This document shows positions 52,786-63,119 of a DNA stretch of 64,000 nucleotides, piece by piece. The notes beneath the pieces were generated by a model. The model worked only from the letters and a program-made list of their open reading frames with translations, did no database searches and was not told the origin of the DNA. The stretch comes from Cladosporium sp. IMV 00045 (Eukaryota; Ascomycota; Dothideomycetes; Cladosporiales; Cladosporiaceae). Made by a program: the position numbers and the translations under genes. The stretch is from assembly GCA_001931905.2 (NCBI GenBank), contig MSJI02000731.1:1-64000 (forward strand), written 5' to 3'. Positions within the stretch are counted from its first letter, which is position 1; the number at the start of each line of letters is the position of its first letter.

Positions 52786-53920
52786 TCACCACCACTTCTC
52801 ACAAAGCACCCTCTCCCTCTGCATCCCCTCCTGCGCCTTCAAAAACTCCACAATCTCATCCGTCATCCCCTGCGGTCCACATACGAAACAAACCGTCTCC
52901 TCCCTCCCAGCACTCCCACTTCCCCACCCATCCAGCGCACCCAACAAATCTCCCCTCTCCATCCTCCTCCCCCAAGTCCCCTCCGGAAACCCTTCCCTCA
53001 CAATCCCTTCCCCACCATCACCACTTCCGTTTCCGCCGGTCAAAAACACCCTCCCCGTCACCCCCTCCCCCGCCTCCCCCACCAGCCTCACCAGCCTCGG
53101 CAGAAACAACACCTCCCCCGCAACCCCATTCCCCTCCGGCGCTTTGGTGCCGTACAGCACGTGGATCTCCCTTGGCCTCTCTACCCCCGGCCCGCGGATT
53201 AGGTGTGCGAGAATCGAGATGAGCGGGTTGATTCCCACCCCGCCGGCGATGAGGACTAGACGCTTGATTTGCGGGGTTGGGAGGGCGGGCGGTGGCCAGG
53301 TGAAGGAGCCGCCGACGCGGACACGAAGGGGGGTGTGTAGGAGGTTGGGGATGGGGCGGTGCAGGTATTGGGCCGGGGGATTGGGGGTGCGTTGGATGGC
53401 GAGTTCGAGGTAGCCTGGTTTGGGGGAGTTGGTGGGGGAGTTTGCTTGTTGATTTTGTGGTTTGGCGAGGTGTGGAGGAGAGGTTATGGTGAAGCCGCCT
53501 GCTTTGGGGAGGGTGGGGAGGTAGGTGTCGAGCCATTGGCCGGGGTGGAACTGGAGGTGGTTGGTTAATTTTGGTTTGATTCGTTGGTTGGAGTACACGA
53601 GTATCTTTTTCTTATTCATCCTTCTTCTGCAAGTGAACATTCATTCAAGGGAGACCAACTTTGATAGTGTGCGTTGGATCCTCGGGAGTGAGGCGCAAGA
53701 CCCGAGTCGTCGAGTTGATGTCGCGAATATACGAAATAGTCACAGGTTCTACGACATTTTGTCGTGGCTCTGCGGCTGTACGGTCCTCGTGAGGGACGGA
53801 GTCGTGGTTTTTCTCGGTAGACATGGTCCGTTTGAGGATATTGTTGGTGGTAGGTTTAAGTATGCTTATTGAGATGCTTCTTGTTTTGCGAATGTGGTGT
53901 GATAGGCGAATGGCGGACAT
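52786..53920 (-). CDS. OXNAD1-type FAD/NAD(P)H oxidoreductase, probably mitochondrial
   Basis: Ferredoxin-reductase-fold flavoprotein, electron acceptor unknown. Model: exons 53920-53660 and 53550-52786 (341 aa), intron 109 bp with a weak donor GTTGGT and acceptor CCACCTCCAG, phase 0, rejoining as HTIK-FHPGQWLDTYLP. The N-terminus MSAIRLSHHIRKTRSISISIL is basic, Ser-rich and acid-free, as in a mitochondrial presequence. An upstream in-frame ATG at 54088 would add 56 aa. The NAD-binding half has LVLIAGGVGINPLISIL and CFVCGPQGMTDEIVEFL. The expected FAD-binding R-x-Y-S-like motif is not obvious near GYLELAIQR, which is the OXNAD1 pattern rather than cytochrome b5 reductase. Codon use is strongly C-biased in the second exon. 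Confidence 0.82.
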
Positions 53921-54339
53921 GGCGTTTAGGCGATCATTTTCGTTAATACAAAAGTGATACAGTTTTCTCCGATAATGTTCGTATGGTCTCTGGTGCAGAT
54001 ATATTGTATAACTCCAAGGTTCATGTGTGTATCGACGGAGATGGCGTTCAAGAAGAGCATGACGTTTCTTTGCAGTGCCTCCATTCATCAGCTGTGGAGA
54101 GTGGGGTCATCAGATAGGCCCACTTGATTGAGAGCACGTCAGATAAAAGGCGACATCGCCATCGCGAGGAATCTCCCAATTACACATGTGCATGTATCGA
54201 AGTGACCCGACTAGTCTGGACTTCGTGGCTTTTCTAGCAGCTTCGCAACAGAAACCTTCCAGACTGGACGGTTCTTCTGGCAACAAGCCTCGCATTCTAC
54301 CCTGTACTTTGCACCAACCATTCATCAACAAGCGATAAC
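53921..54339. promoter_or_regulatory. Divergent intergenic region OXNAD/dehydrogenase
   Basis: 419 bp between starts; part may be coding if the OXNAD gene begins at 54088. No defined element recognised. Confidence 0.4.
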
Positions 54340-55360
54340 ATGGCGAGCCCACTTGCTACTGTTGGCATACTCTCCATCGGCAGCATGGGCGTTGGCGTGG
54401 CACAGTTGCTCTCGGCGCATAATTACCGCGTAATTACAAACGCTTCGGATCGAAGGTGAATCTCACCTGGGCAGTTGTATATGACTTTATTGACTGACTC
54501 GATTGCTTTCCTACAGCGAAGCGACCCAAAAGCGAGCCCAAGCAAACAATGTTGAGCTACTACCGACCGACTTGGCCCTCTGCAACGAGGCTGACTACAT
54601 ACTCTCCATCGCACCCCAGCGCGACGTGATCTCCATCGTACAGCGAATCATCGCTTCGGCGAATGATCCAGGGTTCGCAAAGCGTCCCCAGCCGCTCTAT
54701 TTTCTCGACCTCAACGCCGTGAGCCCGCGCTCCGCACGCGCTACTGACGACCTTTTTGCATCTTCGGCACCGGCGATCAAATTGATCGATGGAGGCATCC
54801 TCGGCGGACCGCCGAGTTTGAAACCCGATGGCTCCTGGTCCCGACCGAGCATTGTCGTCTCTGGACCCAATCGTCTCCACGAAGCGCAGCCGAGCGGCGA
54901 ACACCTCGCGGAAATTCTTCAAATCCGCCACATCAATGACACGGTTGGCTCGGCGTCTGGGTTGAAGATGTGCTTTGCTGGAATCCACAAGGGTTTTACG
55001 GCGCTGGCGTTGCAGTCTTTGACCACGGCCCATAACTTAGGCATCATGTCGGAGTTGCAGAAACATCTCAAGGAGTCGCCTCTGGGGCCACAAGTGGCTA
55101 AGAGTGTGCCTGCCATGCCGCCAAAGGCATACAGGTGGATCCGGGAGATGGAGGAGATAGCCGATACGTTTGAAGAGGATGGGGGGTTTTCAAAAGAGGA
55201 GAGTATCTTCAGGCCAATGGCTGAAGTGTATGAGTTGGTGACGAATGGTACCGAGCTCGGCAAAGAGCAGACGGAAAATCGACAGCGTGGTAAGACGGCG
55301 GAGGATGTTGCTGCACTGACGAGCGCTGGTTTGGAGAAGCGCAAGCTCAAGGTTGAGTGA
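54340..55360 (+). CDS. 6-phosphogluconate-dehydrogenase-like NAD(P) enzyme (DUF1932 type)
   Basis: Beta-hydroxyacid-dehydrogenase superfamily member; substrate unknown. Model: exons 54340-54455 and 54517-55360 (319 aa), 61-bp phase-2 intron (GTGAATC...TTGACTGACTCGATTGCTTTCCTACAG). The N-terminal Rossmann fold has VGILSIGSMGVGVAQLL, with Ser-Met-Gly where the usual glycines sit. LDLNAVSPRSA and DGGILGGPP match the conserved central blocks. SASGLKMCFAGIHKGFTALALQ corresponds to the helix with the catalytic lysine (GxxGxxxKxxxN/K pattern), and the C-terminal helices fit the DUF1932 domain. Its 3' end overlaps the convergent Qri7 coding region by 14 bp. Confidence 0.87.
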
Positions 55361-56813
55361 TCGCTTGGGACTTCTGAACTGCAGGCACGGGAACGCCGTG
55401 ATGAAGCCATCCTTCAGCGCCCAAAATTCCTCCATCCTCTGCTCGTGGGTCCATCGACCATTTCCGGATGGGTGTAGCGTCGAGAGTGGTCTGGTAGCCA
55501 GACGTATACATTTCCATGCCAGCCCATGCGATCATTAATGCGTTGTCCGTGCAGAGATTCGGCGGTGGGAATGCCACTTTGATGTGTGAATAGCCGCGAG
55601 CGTCGAGCATGGCTCGAAGAAGATGACGGAGGTAGCGATTTGACGCAACACCGCCGGAAACAACAACGGTATCGATCTGTTGTGTGCTTTCTGTCGATGG
55701 CTTCTCAGAGTTTGACTTTGCCGTGTCGCTAAGGTAAAGCAGTATGCGAGAGGCGAGGTGCTCGAAAGACACCCGCAGGACTTCGCGAGCCATATCACGT
55801 CGTTCCTCGATTTCGATTGAATCCGGTTCACGAAGCTCGGCCGTGGAAGTACCATTGCTTCCTACCTTGAACTTCATAAAGCGCTGGACAGAAGTGAGCA
55901 ACCCCGAGAACGAGAATGCCATTCTCTTCGATGACTTATCGCCAGTCTTGGACTGAGAGAGGGGAGCTCCAAGCGACCATCCCCATTTCGAAGGACGCCT
56001 GTCAAGCTCTTCCTGCCTCCTCGCTGGAGCAGTGTAATTGTAGTCGCTCGCTCCACTGGGGAATGCGAAATCTTCCAATGCTCTACCGTACGGTGGTTTC
56101 ATTAAATCCAACGGAAGCAACGCTCGAGCAGCTTTGTCTAAGCAGTCTCCAATCGCTATGTCCCCAGTTGAAGCGAGAATCTGATGGTCATTCAGACCTG
56201 CCGATTTCACGAGCATAGTATGCCCGCCGCTAGCGAGCACGCTCAGATATGGAAACGATGGCTGCAACGTCTCCGGAGTCCACGGTCCTTGGTACAAATC
56301 GGGCAGAGTCTCGAGCGTGGCACATAACCTCGGCGTCAGAGCATGCGCCTGCATGTGATGAACTCCAAGCAACGGAACTCCCCAGGCGAGAGACAGGCCT
56401 TTCGCAAGCTCAAGTCCGACTGTGAGGTTGCTTCGCATGCCAGGACCGCGAGTTACAGATACGAATGTTGGATTTCGTCCAGCATTCTTCGCTATCGCGT
56501 CCGCAACGAGGCCTCCGAGTGTTGTTTGGTGAGAGTGCAGTGCTATCAATGGATGAATGCCGTTGTATGCCACACTGTTGGCGGTGATCCTCTCATGAAA
56601 GGCCACATGAGTCCGTAGGCTAGGAGTTCCGTGTGATGTATTATCATCGTCGTTCTGTATTTCCAGTAGCGCAACCGAAGTATCGTCACAAGATGTTTCG
56701 ATGGCCAGAGTCGATATGCCTGGTCGCCACGCCGAGTGCATGTGCCGAAGACGCGTGCCACATCCTCTGAGAGCACGTATTGGCCATCCTCCTCTCCGCG
56801 CGCCCACTAGCAT
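55347..56813 (-). CDS. qri7: Qri7, mitochondrial tRNA threonylcarbamoyladenosine synthase subunit
   Basis: Kae1/TsaD-family protein that transfers the threonylcarbamoyl group to A37 of ANN-decoding mitochondrial tRNAs. Single exon, 488 aa. The N-terminus is rich in Arg, Gly and Trp (MLVGARRGGWPIRALRG), a likely mitochondrial presequence; this and the single-domain length point to Qri7 rather than cytosolic Kae1. ASKHA-fold motifs: LAIETSCDDTSVALL, VTRGPGMRSNLTVG, metal-binding HHMQAHALTPRL, SVLASGGHTMLV, VVSGGVASNRYLR and LCTDNALMIAWAG. The insert between GASDYNYTAP and MAFSFSGL is long and low in conservation. It is divergent from the patatin gene and its stop codon lies inside the dehydrogenase coding sequence. 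Confidence 0.95.
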   Translation of the reverse strand: MLVGARRGGWPIRALRGCGTRLRHMHSAWRPGISTLAIETSCDDTSVALLEIQNDDDNTSHGTPSLRTHVAFHERITANSVAYNGIHPLIALHSHQTTLGGLVADAIAKNAGRNPTFVSVTRGPGMRSNLTVGLELAKGLSLAWGVPLLGVHHMQAHALTPRLCATLETLPDLYQGPWTPETLQPSFPYLSVLASGGHTMLVKSAGLNDHQILASTGDIAIGDCLDKAARALLPLDLMKPPYGRALEDFAFPSGASDYNYTAPARRQEELDRRPSKWGWSLGAPLSQSKTGDKSSKRMAFSFSGLLTSVQRFMKFKVGSNGTSTAELREPDSIEIEERRDMAREVLRVSFEHLASRILLYLSDTAKSNSEKPSTESTQQIDTVVVSGGVASNRYLRHLLRAMLDARGYSHIKVAFPPPNLCTDNALMIAWAGMEMYTSGYQTTLDATPIRKWSMDPRAEDGGILGAEGWLHHGVPVPAVQKSQAITQP

Positions 56814-57112
56814 CCCTGTTGGATCTCTTGTGATCGATGCAGATATGCTTCGATATGTTTGAACCTCCTATTCGAGCCGAGTCTTCAGGCCTGATCAACG
56901 CCGAGGATTTGCGGTTCGCGGCTCCGCTGACGCTGGCGCCGAACGCCTGCCACATGGGCAGTGACGTCTTAACGTATTGCTGATGGGCTCGCATTGTCTC
57001 GCCCCAACCTTCGCCGACCGTTTACTCTTGCATCAACCCTCAACCCATCCGCGGCGACCAATGTATATATATCTTCTAGAGCCTCCCATAGGCTGGCAGA
57101 ACCCGTTTCAAC
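56814..57112. promoter_or_regulatory. Divergent promoter region QRI7/patatin
   Basis: 299 bp between starts, with a TATATATAT word (about 57063-57071) 40-50 bp before the patatin ATG. That is close for a TATA box but the only candidate. Confidence 0.45.
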
Positions 57113-59689
57113 ATGGCCGATGAGAAGAAGGCCAGCGACGGACCATCCGTGTCCGAATCAGATGCCTGGGATTACCATACCCTCCCGGACTGGGACGACG
57201 ATTTCTACAATGAAGACGATATACTAGCCTTTGCTTCGGCCCTGTCAGCACCCGAGACCTCACCTTCCGAGGAAGATCTGCTCAACCCGAAGCGACAGAA
57301 CGCCGAGTTCTTCACGGCACTCAACGACTGGAGGCCGGTGCATCAGCGCGTACGAGGAGACAGTCTGAGCAGCAATGGAGGCCATGATGGAAAGAGCAAG
57401 AAGTCGAAGAAGCAGAAGAAGTCTCAGCGCGGAAGAGATGAGACACGTGAAGGCTGGACCTATTCACTTGTCAAGTACCCACTGCTGCTATTCGTATTTG
57501 GCTGGCTCTTCGTGCTGTTCATGGGGTACTTGTTTACACGATTATACATCTACTTGTACGAACAATATGTGACGTGGCGTGGTACAAGAGAGAGATTGAG
57601 GAAGAATCTGCGCAAGCAGACGAGTTACGAAGACTGGGTTAAGGGGGCTAAGGATTTGGACAGACATCTGGGCAGCGACAAATGGAAGGAGGATGAAGAT
57701 TCGTCTTACTACCAGCCTCGCACTATCAAGCGAGTGCTTGTGGAGATGCGGAAGCTGCGCCATAATGCAGAGCAAGAGGAGCATGAGAACAGCAATGCAC
57801 CTGGCTTTAGAGCGATTGACAACCTGCGCGGACTGGCAGAGGCTTGCGTGAAGAACAATTTCTCAGGGTTCGAGGATCCGCACCTGTATTCTGAGACCTA
57901 CTACGGAACCAAAGACCTCGTACAAGCTTATGTGGATGAAGTGTCAAGGACCTTGAAGTTCATGTTCTCGAGCTCTCAACTGTCTCAAAAAGAGAAGCGA
58001 AATCTCTCGAAACAGTTGGGCACGAACTTTGGCCGCACTGCGCTTTGCTTGAGTGGTGGTGCGACTTTTGCGTACTACCACTTTGGCATTGCAAAAGCAC
58101 TTCTGGACGCTGATGTCCTGCCCGATATCATCACAGGAACATCAGGCGGCGCCCTCGTGGCTGCCTTACTTGGAACCCGAACAAACGAAGAGCTGAAAAA
58201 GCTGCTCATCCCTGCACTGGCGCACAAAATCACCGCCTGTCACGATCCAATTTCCGTCTGGTTCCCTCGGTGGTGGCGTACAGGTGCTCGCTTCGAGAGT
58301 GTCGACTGGGCAAAACGCTGTTCCTGGTTCTGCTATGGCAGTCTGACATTTCTTGAAGCTTACCAGCGTACCGGACGCAGTCTCAATGTCACCTGCGTTC
58401 CTTCAGATCCGCACTCACCAAGCATTCTTGCAAACTATCTTACAGCTCCCGACTGTGTCATCTGGTCAGCGGTCCTGGCATCAGCTGCCGTTCCTGGTAT
58501 TCTCAACCCGGTAGTCCTAATGCGCAAGACATCGACTGGTCAACTCGAGCCGTATTCTTTCGGACACAAATGGAAAGATGGATCTTTACGAACAGACATC
58601 CCTCTGAAGAGTCTCAACCTTCACTTCAACGTCAACTACAGCATTGTCAGTCAGGTGAATCCACATATCAATACATTCTTCTTCTCGTCTCGCGGCAGCG
58701 TTGGTCGACCCGTCACTCATCGCCGTGGACGCGGATGGCGTGGTGGCTTTTTGGGCAGTGCAGCAGAGTTATATCTCAAGCAAGATCTCACCAAATGGCT
58801 CAAATTCCTCCGCCATCTCGAACTTTTGCCTCGACCACTGGGACAAGATTGGAGCCAGCTATGGCTGCAGCGCTTTAGCGGCACGGTCACGATTTGGCCT
58901 CGGTGCGTCATCAGCGACTTCTGGCACATTCTCTCAGATCCAGACATGGATCGACTCGCACGCATGCTCCACGTAGGCCAATTGGCCGCCTGGCCGAAGC
59001 TCAAATTCATCAGTAATCGCATGGCGATTGAAAAGGTCATTCAAGAGGCCCGCCAAGCGACCAGGCCAGCAGAACAAGCACTCCCTACCCCTATGCCAAA
59101 CGACAACGAACGCACAATGCGCAATGTTCTCTCCGAGGAAGACCTTAGGACGCTCCTCGAAAAAGCTCGAACCTCCGGCGGTCGTGTCGAAGTCCCTAGC
59201 AAGCGACCGACTCCCACGCTCGAGATTCCCAACCCGCTACCAGAGCAAAACCCACGCTCCGTCAGCCCATCCCTGAGCAAACGCCTAGGCGGATGGTTTG
59301 GGTCTCTCTCCCGCTCGCCCTCTCGCCACAACAGCGGCGACCTGGGACGATCATCACTCGCAAGCCCCGTAGAACACCACCACCGCCGCAGCAGCGTCAT
59401 GGAAGAAATCAAGCGCCAAAGCGGCGTCTTCTTCGACGACCCCGATATCGAAGAGAGCCCCGACGAGCAAGGGAGCGCAACAGACGCCGACGGCCACGAA
59501 ACTGATCAAAGTGCTGATGTCGCACCGCTGGAGAACGGGCGCGTAAGGCGAAGGGTGGAGCGGAAATTCGATGGGGGCGATTTCGGGTTTGATGGTGTTG
59601 ATCCTGGGGAGGAGGATGCTGTTCAACGTTTGGGGATTGGAGATGATGAAGATGAGGAGAGGGGGAGGGAAGGCACTTTAGTTGGTTGA
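57113..59689 (+). CDS. Patatin-like phospholipase/triacylglycerol lipase (Tgl3/4/5, SDP1-like)
   Basis: Membrane-associated lipid acyl hydrolase, probably of lipid droplets or the ER. Single exon, 858 aa. An acidic N-terminus and a Lys-rich patch (KSKKSKKQKKSQRG) precede one or two hydrophobic segments at about 120-150 (YPLLLFVFGWLFVLFMGYLF). The DUF3336-type region (VTWRGTRERLRKNLRKQTSYEDW) leads into the patatin domain: oxyanion LSGGATFAYYHFG, nucleophile GTSGG at about 341-345 and catalytic Asp in KDGSLRTDIP. The C-terminal 200 aa is Ser/Arg-rich and disordered. This architecture and length match the filamentous-fungal patatin-like phospholipases related to yeast Tgl4/Tgl5. Phospholipase versus triglyceride specificity cannot be told. 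Confidence 0.93.
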   Translation: MADEKKASDGPSVSESDAWDYHTLPDWDDDFYNEDDILAFASALSAPETSPSEEDLLNPKRQNAEFFTALNDWRPVHQRVRGDSLSSNGGHDGKSKKSKKQKKSQRGRDETREGWTYSLVKYPLLLFVFGWLFVLFMGYLFTRLYIYLYEQYVTWRGTRERLRKNLRKQTSYEDWVKGAKDLDRHLGSDKWKEDEDSSYYQPRTIKRVLVEMRKLRHNAEQEEHENSNAPGFRAIDNLRGLAEACVKNNFSGFEDPHLYSETYYGTKDLVQAYVDEVSRTLKFMFSSSQLSQKEKRNLSKQLGTNFGRTALCLSGGATFAYYHFGIAKALLDADVLPDIITGTSGGALVAALLGTRTNEELKKLLIPALAHKITACHDPISVWFPRWWRTGARFESVDWAKRCSWFCYGSLTFLEAYQRTGRSLNVTCVPSDPHSPSILANYLTAPDCVIWSAVLASAAVPGILNPVVLMRKTSTGQLEPYSFGHKWKDGSLRTDIPLKSLNLHFNVNYSIVSQVNPHINTFFFSSRGSVGRPVTHRRGRGWRGGFLGSAAELYLKQDLTKWLKFLRHLELLPRPLGQDWSQLWLQRFSGTVTIWPRCVISDFWHILSDPDMDRLARMLHVGQLAAWPKLKFISNRMAIEKVIQEARQATRPAEQALPTPMPNDNERTMRNVLSEEDLRTLLEKARTSGGRVEVPSKRPTPTLEIPNPLPEQNPRSVSPSLSKRLGGWFGSLSRSPSRHNSGDLGRSSLASPVEHHHRRSSVMEEIKRQSGVFFDDPDIEESPDEQGSATDADGHETDQSADVAPLENGRVRRRVERKFDGGDFGFDGVDPGEEDAVQRLGIGDDEDEERGREGTLVG

Positions 59690-60077
59690 TCTGGTCATCT
59701 TTGGTTGGTTGACTTTGGCTGAACCCTATGAAGCGTTTAGAGCGGTTGCCTGAATTGAGAAGCATACATTGGTAGAAAAGCATTCATCATCATCCTAATT
59801 GTCCCTCGCGCGTATGACTCAGCTATTTGCAATCCTGTGAACGAGATACGATCACCTTCGCTCTTTGCCTTGAGAATGAACCGTGTCAATCTCTCTCCGT
59901 TATACTACATCTGACTTGGGCCAGCCATGTATCGCAGAAACTATTGCATGTTTCTTGGGAAAAGGAACGAGTGAAAAACAAACAATAAAATGAATAACGC
60001 GACACTTTGTTCTAGTGTGTATTGCTGTGGGATGCGCGGGAAAAATGTCAGGTCTGCGAGGATCAGACAAAAGAATC
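59690..60077. other. Intergenic region patatin/tRNA-Cys
   Basis: 388 bp, 3' flank of the patatin gene and of the oppositely transcribed tRNA. No further gene. Confidence 0.4.
60069..60072 (-). terminator. Pol III terminator of tRNA-Cys
   Basis: TTTT on the minus strand, 5 nt after the tRNA 3' end, the minimal Pol III stop signal. Confidence 0.55.
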
Positions 60078-60160
60078 AGCTCCCTCCCGTGATCGAAACA
60101 GGGACCTTAGGATATCTTGCATTGCTGCAATCCCACGCTCTACCACTGAGCTAAAGAAGC
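60078..60160 (-). tRNA. tRNA-Cys (anticodon GCA) with 11-nt intron
   Basis: 83 nt on the minus strand. Acceptor GCTTCTT pairs with AGGGAGC (two G-U), the D-arm is GCTC-AGTGGTA-GAGC and the T-arm CCTGT-TTCGATC-ACGGG. The anticodon stem TGGGA/TCCTA encloses 18 nt instead of 7. Reading TTGCAG as loop positions 32-37 leaves an 11-nt intron (CAATGCAAGAT) before position 38. The intron contains TGCA, complementary to the anticodon region, as is common in pre-tRNAs. The discriminator is T73, the identity base of cysteine tRNA, which supports the call. Confidence 0.9.
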
Positions 60161-60342
60161 TGCTGTGCTATCATTGGTTGATGATGAATATCGATACAAT
60201 ATCCCCCATATATAATATTGTTACAATTTTGCGTAGCCATAGTGGACAAATAACTCGATTCACGGAAGCATAGTAATCAAAGAAGACACGAAACTGTCGT
60301 CACGCGATATCACGAATCAAAATTATCAAAGAGTAGTCATCG

Positions 60343-61338
60343 TCAAGCAGTAGCAGAAACCTCCTCAACCTTCACCCCAGCACCCTTCTTCTTCAACTCC
60401 TCCAACCTCAACAACTCCTGCTTCATCATCTCATTCTGCCTCCTAAGCCTCTCAGGAACAACCTCATCCCTCGTCCCCTCCACCCTCCACCCGTCCAACC
60501 TCTCCACTCCCAGAGCCTTCAAAGTCTTCCTCTCAACAAGACTGTACTGACTCTCATCCTCCCGATCGAATCGCATCGGCTCCCTCAGACTCACCGGCGG
60601 GTTCGTGATGATCCTCACATTCCGTAGCTTGTTATTGCTAGCGCAGTGCAGCATGAGCGGATGCAAAAGGTAAACATCGCCGACCTGGCCGGTTGCTTCG
60701 ACGAAGGACTCGCGCGGCATTGACTTTGCGACGTTGTTGAAGAAAGTCAGACCTTGCTCCGGCTCCCAGGTCGGGTTCTGAGCTCGCGGTGTCATGCGGG
60801 GGCTGACGCCTTCGGGGTGGTCGTGCAGGTGACGTGCCATGACCGGGATTGCGTCCGGACAGATCATCGTCCCACCTCCGCCAGCTTTGATGTCGGTGAA
60901 GAGAGGGATGACGAGCAGGCCTTGCTCGGGCGAGTCGAGAAAGTGTACGAAGAAGTCGCCGTCGACGTGCCATTCGGCTAGGTCGCGCGGGTCGGTCTCT
61001 TTGCCTTCAAGCTCGGCGGAGCCCAGGTTGACGATGAGCCCATCGCCCCATTGCCTGTGGTTGTCTGAGATTTTGTCTTCGCCTCCGAGAAGCTCGCCGA
61101 TCGCAGCCCAGGCTTTGGGTGTGAATTCGGAGGCTTCGAAGCGGTTGTGGGCGGGCATGTTGGTTCGCAAAGTGTGCCAGGTGGATTTGTCGTTCGGGTC
61201 CATTCCGAGGCGTGTCCATACATTTGCGGTCACTTTGGCGGACTGCTCCTGGGTAAAGCAGTTTGACAGCTTGATCCATCCATGTTCGAGGAAGTGGTCG
61301 ATGTCTGCTTGGGTGAGCACTTTTTCCTGCTGGGACAT
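60343..61338 (-). CDS. Phytanoyl-CoA-dioxygenase-family oxygenase
   Basis: Putative Fe(II)/2-oxoglutarate dioxygenase; substrate unknown. Single exon, 331 aa from MSQQEKVLTQADIDHFLEHGWIKL, the usual PhyH opening. The double-stranded beta-helix carries the iron ligands H124 and D126 in EWHVDGDFF, a distal His in the YLLHPLMLHCASNN block, and a likely 2-oxoglutarate Arg in NKLRNVRIITNPP. The C-terminal helix is Lys/Glu-rich. An in-frame ATG at 61386 would add 16 aa, but a TATAAAG at 61405-61411 would place transcription start near or after it, favouring 61338. Confidence 0.88.
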   Translation of the reverse strand: MSQQEKVLTQADIDHFLEHGWIKLSNCFTQEQSAKVTANVWTRLGMDPNDKSTWHTLRTNMPAHNRFEASEFTPKAWAAIGELLGGEDKISDNHRQWGDGLIVNLGSAELEGKETDPRDLAEWHVDGDFFVHFLDSPEQGLLVIPLFTDIKAGGGGTMICPDAIPVMARHLHDHPEGVSPRMTPRAQNPTWEPEQGLTFFNNVAKSMPRESFVEATGQVGDVYLLHPLMLHCASNNKLRNVRIITNPPVSLREPMRFDREDESQYSLVERKTLKALGVERLDGWRVEGTRDEVVPERLRRQNEMMKQELLRLEELKKKGAGVKVEEVSATA

Positions 61339-61823
61339 GTCTGCAGTCTGTAAATTAGTCTGTTGCGAGTTCAGGCGAGGTGACATTAGATAGCAAGTCC
61401 ATGTCTTTATAGGCACCAGATGAACGGGTCATCGGCATGTATAATGGTCGATGTCCTTCCCAAAGAAGCAATAAGTGAGGGATGGATGGCAGACCGGCTA
61501 AAACCTGCGGCTAAAGCAAGCCGCCTCTTGAGTCTCACCCACCGGCGTCTCTATTAGACCGATGCGGCGGTTTAGTCGCGGTAAACGCGTGCAATATGTA
61601 GAGGACTACAATGTTTATTCCGTAAGGTGTGAGTACCACCGGTCGAAGATGCGGATTTCACAAGCATGTTCACATTGGAAGTGGGTCGAAAGAGCTAGAG
61701 TGTCGATCGTGTCTCTAAAATCAATACCAAGGCAACCTTCACGTTGCACGCACCTAGACTTTATCCATAATTCGTTTTTGCATTGCAATCCTCTTCTGAG
61801 CGCCTTGTCACATAACCCTCAGA
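61339..61823. other. Intergenic region between PhyH-type gene and VPS4
   Basis: 485 bp holding the PhyH-type promoter and the VPS4 3' end. No other gene seen. Confidence 0.4.
61405..61411 (-). promoter_or_regulatory. TATA box candidate of the PhyH-type gene
   Basis: TATAAAG on the coding strand, 67-73 bp upstream of the preferred ATG. Position and sequence fit a TATA element but nothing else confirms it. Confidence 0.5.
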
Positions 61824-63119
61824 CTATGCACCCTCGCTGCCGAACTCAAGCGTCCAGTCGGCGCTCCTCTTCAGATCTTCACCACTGACCGTAGGTCTTG
61901 AGCCCTTGATCGCCTTGACGAAGTCCTTGACTTGAAGGGGAGGCTCAAGCAACTGTTCAGTGTCCACGTCTACCCAGCTCATCTCAAGCGCGCCAGCATC
62001 CCCCGGACTGCAAGGCGTCAGCTTTTCCTCGCCATCCACTTCAACCTTCTTGTAGTGTGTTGCCGTTTGGATCTTTCGCACGGGCTGCATGAGCGCATCC
62101 TGAACAGCGATGGAGATATCGGAACCGGAGTAGCCTTCACTGAGTTTGGCTAGAGTCTTGTAGTCGTCTGCCTTGAGCTCGCAGGGAGTGCTGCCAACTG
62201 CGATCTCGAACATCCTCATGCGTGCGGGCTGATCGGGCAAGCTGATGTGCACGCGACGCTGGAAACGTCGACGAATAGCAGCATCTAATTGCCAGGGAAT
62301 GTTGGTCGCACCAAGGATGAGCACGCCTTTGCTGTCGCGTCCAACACCGTCCATTTGTACCAGCAGCTCAGTCTTGATGCGACGAGACGCTTCCGACTCG
62401 CCTTCGCCTCTAGGTCCACAAAGCGCATCAATCTCATCGATAAAGATAATGCTGGGCTTGTTCTCTCGCGCCAGATTGAACAGTTGCTTGACCAGTCGTT
62501 CCGACTCACCCATCCACTTGCTCACCAAGTCCGAACTGCTGACCGAGAAGAACGTGCTGTTGGCTTCTGTTGCTACGGCCTTCGCAAGATAAGACTTTCC
62601 CGTACCGGGAGGACCGTAGAGTAGGATACCCTTCCACGGCTGTCGCTTGCCAGTGAACAGATGCGGGAACTTGATAGGCAGAATGACCGCCTCCTTAAGC
62701 GCCTCTTTCGCACCCTCCAGACCTGCCACGTCCTCCCACTTGATGTTCGGCTTCTCAGTAAGAATAGCGCCGGCGAGTGCGCCTCTGAGCTTCTTGCTTT
62801 CCGCATCATCGCCATCGTCTTCCTTTCCTTGTCCGTTGCTCGCAGTTCCATTGTTTCCCATAGCAGCAGGTTTCCGCTTTTGACTATCTTGCTCTTCAAT
62901 GTGTTTCTTCAGCTTCTCTGCGCGCTCCATGTATTCGCCAGCTTTGCCTCGGATCATGTCCTTTGACTTCGGGTTCTTCTCCCATTTCAGCGCAAGCATG
63001 AACAGCTCCAGCGCTGCGTAGTATTGCTGATACGCCTTCTCATATTCGCCCGCGGTGTCCTGTTCGATGGCCTTTTTGACGGTCTCGATTGCCCGTCCGA
63101 GGAAGTCGGTATTCGACAT
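61824..63119 (-). CDS. vps4: VPS4 AAA ATPase (ESCRT disassembly)
   Basis: Hexameric ATPase that disassembles ESCRT-III in multivesicular-body sorting. Single exon, 431 aa, the family's usual length. The N-terminal MIT domain (about 1-78, [25 protein letters not shown]) binds ESCRT-III tails. A Gly/Asp-rich linker follows. The AAA core has Walker A GPPGTGKS (169-176), Walker B IIFIDEID (about 224-231), pore loop KWMGESERL and arginine-finger region [16 protein letters not shown]. The beta domain and C-terminal helix ([16 protein letters not shown] ... WTLEFG) are complete. It complements the Rab5 gene at 14 kb in endosome biology. Confidence 0.97.
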   Translation of the reverse strand: MSNTDFLGRAIETVKKAIEQDTAGEYEKAYQQYYAALELFMLALKWEKNPKSKDMIRGKAGEYMERAEKLKKHIEEQDSQKRKPAAMGNNGTASNGQGKEDDGDDAESKKLRGALAGAILTEKPNIKWEDVAGLEGAKEALKEAVILPIKFPHLFTGKRQPWKGILLYGPPGTGKSYLAKAVATEANSTFFSVSSSDLVSKWMGESERLVKQLFNLARENKPSIIFIDEIDALCGPRGEGESEASRRIKTELLVQMDGVGRDSKGVLILGATNIPWQLDAAIRRRFQRRVHISLPDQPARMRMFEIAVGSTPCELKADDYKTLAKLSEGYSGSDISIAVQDALMQPVRKIQTATHYKKVEVDGEEKLTPCSPGDAGALEMSWVDVDTEQLLEPPLQVKDFVKAIKGSRPTVSGEDLKRSADWTLEFGSEGA

